In this document: positions 8,109 to 16,500 of the stretch, piece after piece
How the letters are laid out: the number at the start of each line of letters is the position of its first letter
Numbering within the stretch: position 1 is the first letter of the stretch
NCBI GenBank assembly: GCA_949284415.1
Contig: CASDVM010000003.1
Location: 1 to 64,000 of the forward strand
Length of the DNA stretch: 64,000 nt
From: an uncultured bacterium
Lineage (GTDB): Bacteria > Cyanobacteriota > Vampirovibrionia > Gastranaerophilales > Gastranaerophilaceae
Direction of reading: 5' to 3'
Position numbers and translations under genes: made by a program
The notes under the pieces: generated by a model
The model's input: only the letters and a program-made list of their open reading frames with translations
The model's database searches: none
What the model was told of the DNA's origin: nothing

Positions 8109-9206
8109 ATGAGATATATCTATCAAAACTCAGACTGGCACAGCTTTAGATGGTGCGGAGATAAAATCCAAAATTTATTATTTGAAATCAAAAAATCGCA
8201 AGGTTATTTACTTGGTAAAATGGATTCTCTTGGTTTTGATGTCAAGAACAACGCTCTATTACAGGTTTTGACAGAAAATATTATTAAATCATCTGAAATC
8301 GAAGGTCAAATTTTAGATAAACATTTAGTGCGTTCATCTATTGCAAAACGACTTGGTATAGACATCGGCGGCGAAACACCTGTTTCAAGAGATATTGAGG
8401 GTGTTGTAGAAATGATGCTTGATGCAACTCAAAATTATTCTGCAGAAATGACAAAGGAAAGACTTATAGGATGGCATGCAGCACTTTTTCCGACAGGTTA
8501 CAGCGGAATGTACAAAATCAATGTCGGAGGATACAGGACTGATGAACTTGGACCAATGCAGGTTGTATCAGGTTATACCGGCAATGAAAAAGTTCATTAT
8601 GAAGCACCAAAAGCCGGATTACTTGAAGGGGAAATGAATGAACTCATCAATTATATTAATACGGATAAAGAAACAGATTTTCTAATTCAAGCCGGCATTG
8701 TGCATCTCTGGTTTGTAATTTTACACCCATTTGATGACGGCAACGGAAGAATTGCAAGAGCCTTAACGGATATGATTCTTGCAAGAAGTGATGATAGCAA
8801 ATTCAGATTTTATTCTATGTCTTCGCAAATCCAGAAAAACAGAAAAAGTTATTACGAAATTTTGGAAAGAACGCAAAAAGGCTCAATGGATATAACAAAT
8901 TGGCTTGTATGGTTTTTAGAAAATCTTCTTATTGCAATTCAATCAAGCGGTGAAATTACGGATAAAGTATTACAAAAAGCTGAATTCTGGCGGAAACACA
9001 CAAATACTGTTTTTAATGAAAGACAAATTAAAGTTCTAAATCGGTTTATGGATAATTTTGAAGGTAATCTTACAACAACAAAGTGGGCGAAAATGTGTAA
9101 TTGTTCTCAAGATACTGCTTCGCTAGACATTAATGATCTTATTGCTAAAAAAATAATGAAAAAAGTGGGTAAAGGTAGAGCTACGCATTATCTTTTGTGT
9201 AAATAA
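8109..9206 (+). CDS. Fic family protein with DUF4172 N-terminal domain
   Basis: 365 residues from the ATG at 8109, preceded by cggagaaaat. An upstream in-frame start at 8055 overlaps the promoter and is unlikely. Residues 1-85 match the DUF4172 type (MRYIYQNSDWHSFRW...LLGKMDSLGF). The inhibitory motif SSEIEG is at 61-66. The Fic core HPFDDGNGR at 206-214 has the catalytic His206. The C-terminus (about 300-365) is a winged-helix segment (WAKMCNCSQDTASLDINDL). Probably an AMP transferase restrained by its own N-terminal helix. It converges on the AAA ATPase gene with abutting stop codons. Confidence 0.93.
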   Translation: MRYIYQNSDWHSFRWCGDKIQNLLFEIKKSQGYLLGKMDSLGFDVKNNALLQVLTENIIKSSEIEGQILDKHLVRSSIAKRLGIDIGGETPVSRDIEGVVEMMLDATQNYSAEMTKERLIGWHAALFPTGYSGMYKINVGGYRTDELGPMQVVSGYTGNEKVHYEAPKAGLLEGEMNELINYINTDKETDFLIQAGIVHLWFVILHPFDDGNGRIARALTDMILARSDDSKFRFYSMSSQIQKNRKSYYEILERTQKGSMDITNWLVWFLENLLIAIQSSGEITDKVLQKAEFWRKHTNTVFNERQIKVLNRFMDNFEGNLTTTKWAKMCNCSQDTASLDINDLIAKKIMKKVGKGRATHYLLCK

Positions 9207-10178
9207 CTAAAACCCCACAACATTCTGCAACTCTTTAGACTTTTTGACCTTAACCTCATCTTCAAGCATCTTGGAAAGTTCATCTAAATTAGTTATACAT
9301 AAGAAATCAGCTTTCTTTTTCACTGTTGCAAAATCACCGGCTGTTAAACCTTTTATACTTACAGCCGCATTTTTAATTCCGAAAAAATGTTCAAATGCAG
9401 TGTTCACCTGTTCTTTTGTCATAAAATCAAATTTAATTTTGAACGTAAACCGCCTCAAACTTGCTTCATCAAGCGTGTCAAGCAAATTCGTCGTACACAC
9501 AAACGGATACTCTTGAGATTCCATCCACGTCAACATTTCATTTACCTGCGAGATTTCCCAGTTTCTTACAGCATTACTTCGGTTTTGCAAAAACGAATCC
9601 GCCTCGTCAAAAATCAACATCGCTTTTTTAGATTTAGCTTCGGCAAACGCATCTGCAATATTTTGTTCAGTCTCGCCTACGTATTTTGAAATCAAATCAC
9701 TTGCACGTTTCATTATTACTTCAATTCCAAGTTCTTTTGCCAAATATCTTGCATACAAACTCTTTCCGGTTCCGGGTTCACCATAAAGGCAAAGTGAAAA
9801 ATTTAATTTCCCGCAAGATTTTATTTTTGCGGTCAAATCCTTTATATCCAAATCCGTATTTACCAAATTGTCATTATATTCTTTCATTTCAAACTCTTTC
9901 TTTATTTGATTTATTTCCCAAATTTTTAATTCCCAAATCTGAATTCCAATGATTGCGAACTTTTCTCCTTTAAAATTAATGTCAAAAAAAGAAGAAATGT
10001 TATGAATGTATGAGTTTATATTTTTTAGTATATAGTAAACTAAAAACTCATATTCAAATTTATTTAATCTGTATAAATTTGATATAAGATTAATTTTACT
10101 TTCGATTGGAGATTTTTTGTGTTTTAGAGCATTTATTTTTGTAATCAAAACTTGTTTTAATTTATTTTTAGAATACAT
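9207..10178 (-). CDS. AAA family ATPase
   Basis: 323 residues. A poorly conserved N-terminal region (1-125) precedes one AAA module. Walker A is GEPGTGKS (about 133-140), Walker B is MLIFDEAD, sensor 1 is CTTN, and SLRRF supplies the arginine finger. A short helical lid ends the protein. The order matches classical hexameric remodelling ATPases (FtsH/CbbX-like AAA core) without a protease domain. The substrate is unknown. It lies tail-to-tail with the DUF4172 Fic gene. Only weak ribosome-site sequence precedes the ATG; a TATAAA about 5 nt upstream may make it leaderless. Confidence 0.85.
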   Translation of the reverse strand: MYSKNKLKQVLITKINALKHKKSPIESKINLISNLYRLNKFEYEFLVYYILKNINSYIHNISSFFDINFKGEKFAIIGIQIWELKIWEINQIKKEFEMKEYNDNLVNTDLDIKDLTAKIKSCGKLNFSLCLYGEPGTGKSLYARYLAKELGIEVIMKRASDLISKYVGETEQNIADAFAEAKSKKAMLIFDEADSFLQNRSNAVRNWEISQVNEMLTWMESQEYPFVCTTNLLDTLDEASLRRFTFKIKFDFMTKEQVNTAFEHFFGIKNAAVSIKGLTAGDFATVKKKADFLCITNLDELSKMLEDEVKVKKSKELQNVVGF

Positions 10179-10245
10179 TCTTTTTTATAATCAAATCCCT
10201 GGTAAAATTTAGGATAATCTTTTGTAGCTAAATGTAATACAAAAA

Positions 10246-10377
10246 TTATTTTTCATAATAATAATCAAATCCATTATTATATATATCTATATAATCAATT
10301 AATTTTACCAGATATCTGCATAACATAATTTTTTCAAAAGTTGAGATATAGTTGTATCCATCGATTTTATTATGCAT
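10246..10377 (-). CDS. Small hypothetical protein (43 residues)
   Basis: A short frame upstream of, and in the same direction as, the AAA ATPase gene. It starts MHNKIDGYNYISTFEKIM and ends with a Tyr-rich tail. A ggaaaaa precedes the ATG. The frame stays open about 20 codons upstream of that ATG without another ATG, so it could be the end of a longer, decayed gene. No known family. The rest of 10179-10555 shows only the divergent promoter for the 10556 gene. Confidence 0.3.
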   Translation of the reverse strand: MHNKIDGYNYISTFEKIMLCRYLVKLIDYIDIYNNGFDYYYEK

Positions 10378-10555
10378 TTTTTCCAAATCCTTTAGCTGAT
10401 TATTTAAATCCTTTTCTATTTCACATATCCTTTCTTACATACATTGTAAGCAAGAACTATGTCATTTCCGGAATAGCTTGTTCAAGTCATTTGATACAAA
10501 TGTTTAATAAAATTATGTATATAATATTTTATTAAAGTATAATGATAATAAGAAT

Positions 10556-13500
10556 ATGGATCCGATATCAACAATCAGTAAAATTTCAATATATCTTGGA
10601 AAGTTGGTGTTAAATAAAACTGCAACTAAATCTATTGATGAAATTTTGAAAAATTTTAAAAATCCTGAATATGCAAAATATAAAAATTGTTTTAAACCTC
10701 CTTTTATAAATGCGTTTAATACAACACTAAATATTTTTTATGATAAAAACACTTCCCCTTATCCTATATCTAAAGAACTATATTCTAAGTTATCTGAACT
10801 TGATGATATTGCACTTGGCGTAATATTCCAAGATATAAATGTAGTTGATATACCATTTAATAATAATGATATTTACAACACTTTAACAGAAAAATTAAAA
10901 TCATATAATAAATTAAATGGACATGACTTAGATGAAAGTTTTTATGCTCTCTGGAAAAGTATCTTTGCAAAAGAATATGAACGCAATTTTAAAATGTTCT
11001 TTGCTTCAGATAATTCATTTTGTAAAGATGCAATCGTTGATGTATTTTCGATAACACTAGAATCTTTTAATGCTGTAATTCATAATCAAGAAATCATTAA
11101 TCAAAATATAAAAAATTCAACTAATGAAATATTGTCAAGTGTATCAAATATTTCAAACCAAGTTCATACACTACAAAATACATTATTATCAAACATAGGA
11201 ACTAAAGAAATAGATGAAGATAACGAATTAAAGAAAATTCAGCGTTTGATTGACAAATCTAAATATGAAGATGGTATTGCATATATTGAATTAAATAAAG
11301 ATGATAACTGGCAAAATAAATCTAAAGAATTTAAAGCTAAAATATACAATAAACTTGGTGTATGTTATGTAAATCTTAACGACCATATTAATGCAAAACA
11401 GGCATTTAAGTTTTCTTACGAATTAGATTCAAAATATGATAATCCGTTATTTAATCTGGCTCATATTGCATTAGAAGAGAATGAGCCAGAATCCTATGAT
11501 GAATATCTTACAAAATTTAATAATACAAATTCCGAACTTTATAACAAATTAGTATTTTTGAAATATTTATGCATAACTAAAGAATATGACAATGCAAAAA
11601 AATATTTGGAGACAAATTTAAAAGAAGTTGAAGATTATTTGTTTCTAAAGGCTCTTTTAGATTTAAAAAATCCTAAAAAAATAAGTTCCAAACAAGCTGA
11701 AAAAAATCTGAAAGAATATATTAATAAATCTAAACAGGATAATATGATTGCAAAATATAATCTTGTTAATTGTCAGTTTATAAATTTATTCAATAAATCC
11801 AAATTATATTTTGTTTTTGATATAAATACTGAGGGAGTATTAAAAATTATACCTAATACACATCAAATAAAAGTAAAGCAGACGTTTTTTAATCTTTTAA
11901 AAGATTTAGAAGATGTGTTAAACGGTTTAAATAAAATCTATAAAAATCATCAATACTTAATTACAACTATTAAAATAAAGATATACTTAATTAAATATTT
12001 AATAAACAAATTTGAACAAAATAAAGTTAATATTGAAGAAATTAATGATATTATAACTAAAAATAATAATGATGATAGTGTTCTTCTTGAAACCTTATAT
12101 CTAAATATTCTTTGTAATCAATATTCTAAAGCTCATGAAATTTATAACTTATTAAAAGATGGAACTAAAAATTTAAGTAAAAATAATTATATAATTATTC
12201 TATTTGGGGAACAAAAATATAAAGAAGTACTCGAACAAATAAATGAATTTAGTGAATTAAATGAACAATTTAAAATTATATCGATTTACAAAGAATATGG
12301 ATGGGAACAAACCGAACAATATATAAAAAACAACTATCACAATTACAGTGATCAATTATTACTTTTGTGTATATGGTTATTCCATGATAATAATTACTAC
12401 GATGATGAACTTAAATTACTAAAACAAATTTCAGAAAATATTATAAAATATCCTAATAAATATAATTGCAACTTCGTATATAAAATTGCTCACGGTTTAG
12501 CTTTTTTCAAAACAGAAGTTAATATAAATAAATTACGAGAAAAAGTAATTGAAAAGTATTGGACTAAAAATAAAAGTATCGAAAATTTTGATATAGGGAT
12601 GCTAAATACTATTGATTTATTCAATAAAGGAATGTACTCCAAATGTTTAAGCAATTTAGAAATTTTAGAAAAATATAAGCCAGAAGATGTAACTATAAAA
12701 AATCTTTATGCACAAATAGATTCAATAAACTATAACCTTGATACACTTATAGAAAATTATGAAAAAGGAGCAAGAAAAGATTTTCTTTTACCTACAATAG
12801 CAAAAGCATATATAGTAAAAAAAGAATATTCAAAAGCTAAAAACTTAATAAATTCATTAAAATATAAAGAAAAACATAGGCTACAGTATTTCTATTTAAA
12901 AATAGAACTTGCGGCAGCAAGAGAAACAGAAGATACAAAGATTATTGAAATTTTTACTCAAGGTTTACAAGAATTTCCTGAAGATTTAAAACTAAATCAA
13001 ATGTTATTTGGTTTTTTACTAAAAAGTCATACAGTAAATGAACAGACGAGAAATTTGTTTCAACAATGTTCAAAAGTATTAGAGAAAAATAAATTATTAT
13101 GTTCATTTAAAATTGATATGGATAACCCAATTGAAAGTTTAAAACAGGCAGTTGAAACATTTGAACCATATAAAAAACAAGTTGAAAGAGAAAGATTATT
13201 TGAAAACGGATTACAAAATTATAATGAGTTTAAATATCCCTTAGCACTGATTTCAGAATTATTTGGAACTAAACAAAGTGTTTTATTTTCCAATTTTATT
13301 GAAAATGATGGACAAATAATTGCATTAACAAGACGTACAAATGAAGAATACAAAGAAGAACTTGATTTAATAAACAAAAGTAAAAATATTATAATGTCTC
13401 CTCAGTCTCTAATATTATTAAAGGCTTTAAATTTAGATGATATTGTGTTTAATAATTTAAAAATAAAAATTACAGCACAAACCAAGAATGAAATAAACTT

Positions 13501-14446
13501 TATTCTTAATGATATAACCGGAGAAACTATTGAAAAATTAATTAGAGATAAAGATGGAAATCCACATATTATATTTGTAAAAAATGAGATTTATAAATAT
13601 AAAGAATACTTAAAAAACTGTTTAAATGTTTTGGAACAAGCAAACTTTAAATCACAGTCAAAAAAAGCATTGCCGCTAATTGAAGCTTCAGAAAAACTTG
13701 GATCAAAAAATTTCTTATATGATGCTATAGTTTCTGTTCAAAACAATTATATAATTTGTTCTTCTGATGAAGTAACACATATGCTAAGCAAAGAATTTAA
13801 ATTTAAAGATGTTTCTATAATAAGTATAATTAAATACTTAAAAGAGAATAATATTATAATTTCGCAAAAAGAAGCCGAACTTAAATATAAACTTGTTGAA
13901 TTCAAATGCAAATATATTCCATTAACCGCAAAAGAAATATATTCTATAACTGATTTAAAACTTGAAAAATTACAGAAAATTCTTGATTACTTAGATGAAC
14001 AATTTGATAAAGAATCAGTCGCTGATGTATTATCTGAGTATGTTTATATATTAAATCAGGATAATAATTTTTCTAACAGTAAAATTTTTGAAATAATTGA
14101 TTTAATATTTGATAAGTGTAAAAAATTAAGCCAACACGAAGAAGTAATACGGTTATTTATGGAATTTTTAATGAGGTATCACCACTTATTAAGTAATTTA
14201 GTCCAAAAGTATATTGCTTATAAATTTTTGGAAACAGTATCAGATAAAGAATATATTATAGATTATTATAAATATATAATACGTATACCTGCAAAAATAA
14301 AATTTAAAGACAAACAACAAAATATTAAGGAGATTAAACGTATAGTATTTAACGCCCCATCTAATATAAAACAAATACTTAATTTTTATGCTGAATTTAT
14401 TATTAAATTTGGTATGTTTAATAGTGTTTCAGAAAGACTTAGCTGA
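10556..14446 (+). CDS. Very large repeat protein (TPR-like) with possible C-terminal PIN domain
   Basis: 1296 residues, by far the largest gene here and very AT-rich. Residues 1-180 are helical with no known domain. About 185-215 is a coiled-coil-like stretch (NSTNEILSSVSNISNQV). From about 226 there are TPR-like helical pairs (KIYNKLGVCYVNLNDHINAK, then AFKFSYELD) that continue irregularly through most of the protein. Near 1040-1120, the run LYDAIVSVQNNYIICSSDEV, then a paired helix and KCKYIPLTAKEI, resembles PIN-type nuclease domains at the ends of other TPR proteins. The acidic residues need checking. TATAAT at 10538-10543 gives a very short leader. The gene is cargo of the second ssrA element. 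Role unknown; a defence or toxin role is only a guess. Confidence 0.75.
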   Translation: MDPISTISKISIYLGKLVLNKTATKSIDEILKNFKNPEYAKYKNCFKPPFINAFNTTLNIFYDKNTSPYPISKELYSKLSELDDIALGVIFQDINVVDIPFNNNDIYNTLTEKLKSYNKLNGHDLDESFYALWKSIFAKEYERNFKMFFASDNSFCKDAIVDVFSITLESFNAVIHNQEIINQNIKNSTNEILSSVSNISNQVHTLQNTLLSNIGTKEIDEDNELKKIQRLIDKSKYEDGIAYIELNKDDNWQNKSKEFKAKIYNKLGVCYVNLNDHINAKQAFKFSYELDSKYDNPLFNLAHIALEENEPESYDEYLTKFNNTNSELYNKLVFLKYLCITKEYDNAKKYLETNLKEVEDYLFLKALLDLKNPKKISSKQAEKNLKEYINKSKQDNMIAKYNLVNCQFINLFNKSKLYFVFDINTEGVLKIIPNTHQIKVKQTFFNLLKDLEDVLNGLNKIYKNHQYLITTIKIKIYLIKYLINKFEQNKVNIEEINDIITKNNNDDSVLLETLYLNILCNQYSKAHEIYNLLKDGTKNLSKNNYIIILFGEQKYKEVLEQINEFSELNEQFKIISIYKEYGWEQTEQYIKNNYHNYSDQLLLLCIWLFHDNNYYDDELKLLKQISENIIKYPNKYNCNFVYKIAHGLAFFKTEVNINKLREKVIEKYWTKNKSIENFDIGMLNTIDLFNKGMYSKCLSNLEILEKYKPEDVTIKNLYAQIDSINYNLDTLIENYEKGARKDFLLPTIAKAYIVKKEYSKAKNLINSLKYKEKHRLQYFYLKIELAAARETEDTKIIEIFTQGLQEFPEDLKLNQMLFGFLLKSHTVNEQTRNLFQQCSKVLEKNKLLCSFKIDMDNPIESLKQAVETFEPYKKQVERERLFENGLQNYNEFKYPLALISELFGTKQSVLFSNFIENDGQIIALTRRTNEEYKEELDLINKSKNIIMSPQSLILLKALNLDDIVFNNLKIKITAQTKNEINFILNDITGETIEKLIRDKDGNPHIIFVKNEIYKYKEYLKNCLNVLEQANFKSQSKKALPLIEASEKLGSKNFLYDAIVSVQNNYIICSSDEVTHMLSKEFKFKDVSIISIIKYLKENNIIISQKEAELKYKLVEFKCKYIPLTAKEIYSITDLKLEKLQKILDYLDEQFDKESVADVLSEYVYILNQDNNFSNSKIFEIIDLIFDKCKKLSQHEEVIRLFMEFLMRYHHLLSNLVQKYIAYKFLETVSDKEYIIDYYKYIIRIPAKIKFKDKQQNIKEIKRIVFNAPSNIKQILNFYAEFIIKFGMFNSVSERLS

Positions 14447-15250
14447 ATATTCCGGTATGTTTACAAATTTATTATTTTTCAATTTTCCTTTGTGTAATGG
14501 ATTTTTTAAACGTTTATTATAAAAATCCAACATTGCTTCAGCATATCCTGTAGAGCCATTATTTCTCTCTGTTGCACTTCTAACAATTTTATTTATTGAA
14601 TATGCACCTAATTTTTCTTTAAAAATATTTTCATCTAATTCATCTCCATACGCAACAACAAGTTTTGCAATTCCCTTAAGCATATTTGCCCCAAAAGAAT
14701 TAACTTCACCTTCCCAAGTTGCAATGCATAGTTTTAAAGTTTGATCTAAAACTGAATATCCAAAAGTCCTATAAATATATTCTAATGCAGATATTGCACA
14801 AATTCCGCCATAGCATTTAGTTTTTGAAATCCGCATGTTATAAGACTCAACTATAGCTTTTAATGTTAATTGCTCTTCGTTTCCAGCTTCTATATTTGCA
14901 GCAAATATATCGTAAGGAGTAAGCGGTTTTACATACTTTTGCTGATTTGCAAAAATATCTGCTTCATGAGTGTATTCTAAATCATCATAAATCATACACC
15001 ATACAGGTGTTTCACGAGATTCTGATTTTCTGGCAACAATTTCTATAGTATGTTGTCCGTTGATAACATAGTTTAATCCATCTCTTCTACTGACTTTAAC
15101 AGGATTAATTTGGTATAAATCAAAATTTTCAACAGCTCGTCTTATGTAAGCTTCAGATAAATCTCTCTGATACTCTTGATTAGATACTAAATTTTTGAGT
15201 GGAATAAGTTCATAATGTACATTCGGTACAAATTTTTTATAATCTGTCAT
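14429..15250 (-). CDS. ParB-like nuclease-fold protein (DUF6551 type)
   Basis: 273 residues from the second of two adjacent ATGs, preceded by ggaggaaa. The first ATG, at 15253, is equally possible. The N-terminal part (about 15-110) has the ParB/sulfiredoxin fold signature: IPLKNLVSNQEYQRDLSEAY, then INPVKVSRRDGLNYVINGQH, where the NGQH motif replaces the usual GxHR. The rest is helical. Such proteins accompany serine recombinases in integrative elements of Firmicutes and may act in DNA segregation or transfer. Last gene of the leftward recombinase operon. It overlaps the preceding gene by 14 nt and its end overlaps the large gene's end by 18 nt. Confidence 0.8.
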   Translation of the reverse strand: MTDYKKFVPNVHYELIPLKNLVSNQEYQRDLSEAYIRRAVENFDLYQINPVKVSRRDGLNYVINGQHTIEIVARKSESRETPVWCMIYDDLEYTHEADIFANQQKYVKPLTPYDIFAANIEAGNEEQLTLKAIVESYNMRISKTKCYGGICAISALEYIYRTFGYSVLDQTLKLCIATWEGEVNSFGANMLKGIAKLVVAYGDELDENIFKEKLGAYSINKIVRSATERNNGSTGYAEAMLDFYNKRLKNPLHKGKLKNNKFVNIPEYSAKSF

Positions 15251-15488
15251 CATTTTCCTCCATGTGCAAAATTAAAGTTTCAATATTAAATTTTAATTCT
15301 TGCAATTCCCTTTTTAAATTTTCTTTTGCAAATGTTGATGAATGTTCAAAATTATTAGCCAGAACTTTATTAAGCAAACTAATCCAAAAAGGAATGGTAT
15401 ATGCTAAACTAGTAACTTCCGAATCAGGATCATATTCTGGAAGATCTTTTATTGAAGCCTTATGTTTAAAAAAAATTCGTTTTTTCAT
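15237..15488 (-). CDS. Small hypothetical protein in the recombinase operon
   Basis: 83 residues, no recognised domain. It starts with the basic MKKRIFFKHKA, contains acidic DLPEYDPDSEV, and ends in a helical segment with MEENDDRL. The start overlaps the stop of the 123-residue gene by 4 nt (ATGA type) and its end overlaps the ParB-like gene, so translation is probably coupled along the operon. Function unknown. Confidence 0.65.
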   Translation of the reverse strand: MKKRIFFKHKASIKDLPEYDPDSEVTSLAYTIPFWISLLNKVLANNFEHSSTFAKENLKRELQELKFNIETLILHMEENDDRL

Positions 15489-15856
15489 ACAATCCCCTTT
15501 ATTTCAATCGCATTAGACATAGCAAATTTTACAAGATTTATTCCTTTAATTTCTTCCCCTCTTATCTTATAAGTTCCATGCTTATTCCAATCAGGACATA
15601 ATTTCAAAAGATTGTTAACAAGCGATTTACTATATAATTCCATGGTATTTCTGCTATTATTATATTTAGATATACAATGAGATCTTGTATCGTTTTTGAC
15701 TCCAGGACAAACTCCTAAAGAACAATCGTCAGGATTGACAAGTAATATTATATATTCTGGATTCCCGATTGCATATATTGTATCTTTATTAATTCTAACA
15801 ACCGGTTTTCGGAAATTTATTGATACTGATGGATTTAGCGTTTTCTTATTTATCAT
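15485..15856 (-). CDS. Recombinase-accessory domain protein (short)
   Basis: 123 residues. It contains a shortened version of the domain found in the next two upstream genes: PSVSINFRKPVVRINKDTIY, then YIILLVNPDDCSLGV, then LLKLCPDWNKHGTYKIRG and a final hydrophobic strand. The shared pattern is I/V-x-L-V-N-P/S, a VRP-like basic turn, and W/D-x-x-x-x-Y-K/R. It lacks the N-terminal catalytic recombinase domain. It overlaps both neighbours by 4 nt. It probably forms a complex with, or competes with, the recombinase at its DNA sites; this is inferred from homology and linkage only. Confidence 0.65.
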   Translation of the reverse strand: MINKKTLNPSVSINFRKPVVRINKDTIYAIGNPEYIILLVNPDDCSLGVCPGVKNDTRSHCISKYNNSRNTMELYSKSLVNNLLKLCPDWNKHGTYKIRGEEIKGINLVKFAMSNAIEIKGIV

Positions 15857-16500
15857 TTGTATTCTCCTCTATCTTCTTCTGTAATACCAAATACTGTATA
15901 TCCGTCAAATTTTCCAACTTGCATACGTTTTTTATGCTCACTGACAGGCAGTCCGAATTGGTTCTGCCATTCAGCAGGAAAAATCGGACGTTTAGAAATT
16001 TTTGGTTTTCCATTTTCCATAACTGTTCGAATAAATATTTCAGGAGATGTAAGGTCGAAAATAAACAAAAATTCTTCATTACTTTTAATTAATTTTCCAA
16101 GTAATTTGTACCTGTAATTATCATTCCAATCCAATAATTCAGCAATCTTACCCCAAAAAACACGACAGGTAATTTGTTTTGGTTTTCTTCTCGATGTACA
16201 CCATAAAAATGAATCCTTTTCTTCTCCGTTACAAGGGCGAACAGCAAGTTTCTTCTCTTCCGAATTCACAAGTATTTGTACATAATCTATGTTAGGAAAC
16301 TTTTTTATACAAGCCATATTAAGATATATTTTGTTCATATTAAATGTAATTGATGGTTCAAATAAATGAGCAAAATATTCTCCTCTTACTACCTGGTATC
16401 CTTCGTAATTAAAATTCAGTTCTTCAATTTCTTCTTTAGCTGACAGGACAGGTTGGTTATTATTGAGTATAAAAGCTTGTTCGTTGAATTCATTTGTCAT
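15853..16500 (-). CDS. Integrase-like accessory protein of the serine recombinase
   Basis: 215 residues. Residues about 35-160 match the C-terminal domain of the 610-residue recombinase just upstream: YQVVRGEYFAHLFEPSITFN, IDYVQILVNSEEKKLAVRPC, RKPKQITCRVFWGKIAELL, and YRYKLLGKLI ending in FIFDLTSPEIFI. Proteins of this type occur beside serine recombinases in clostridial elements, often labelled integrase though no catalytic serine or tyrosine is visible. It overlaps the recombinase gene by 11 nt. Likely a DNA-binding partner in excision or integration. Confidence 0.75.
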   Translation of the reverse strand: MTNEFNEQAFILNNNQPVLSAKEEIEELNFNYEGYQVVRGEYFAHLFEPSITFNMNKIYLNMACIKKFPNIDYVQILVNSEEKKLAVRPCNGEEKDSFLWCTSRRKPKQITCRVFWGKIAELLDWNDNYRYKLLGKLIKSNEEFLFIFDLTSPEIFIRTVMENGKPKISKRPIFPAEWQNQFGLPVSEHKKRMQVGKFDGYTVFGITEEDRGEYK

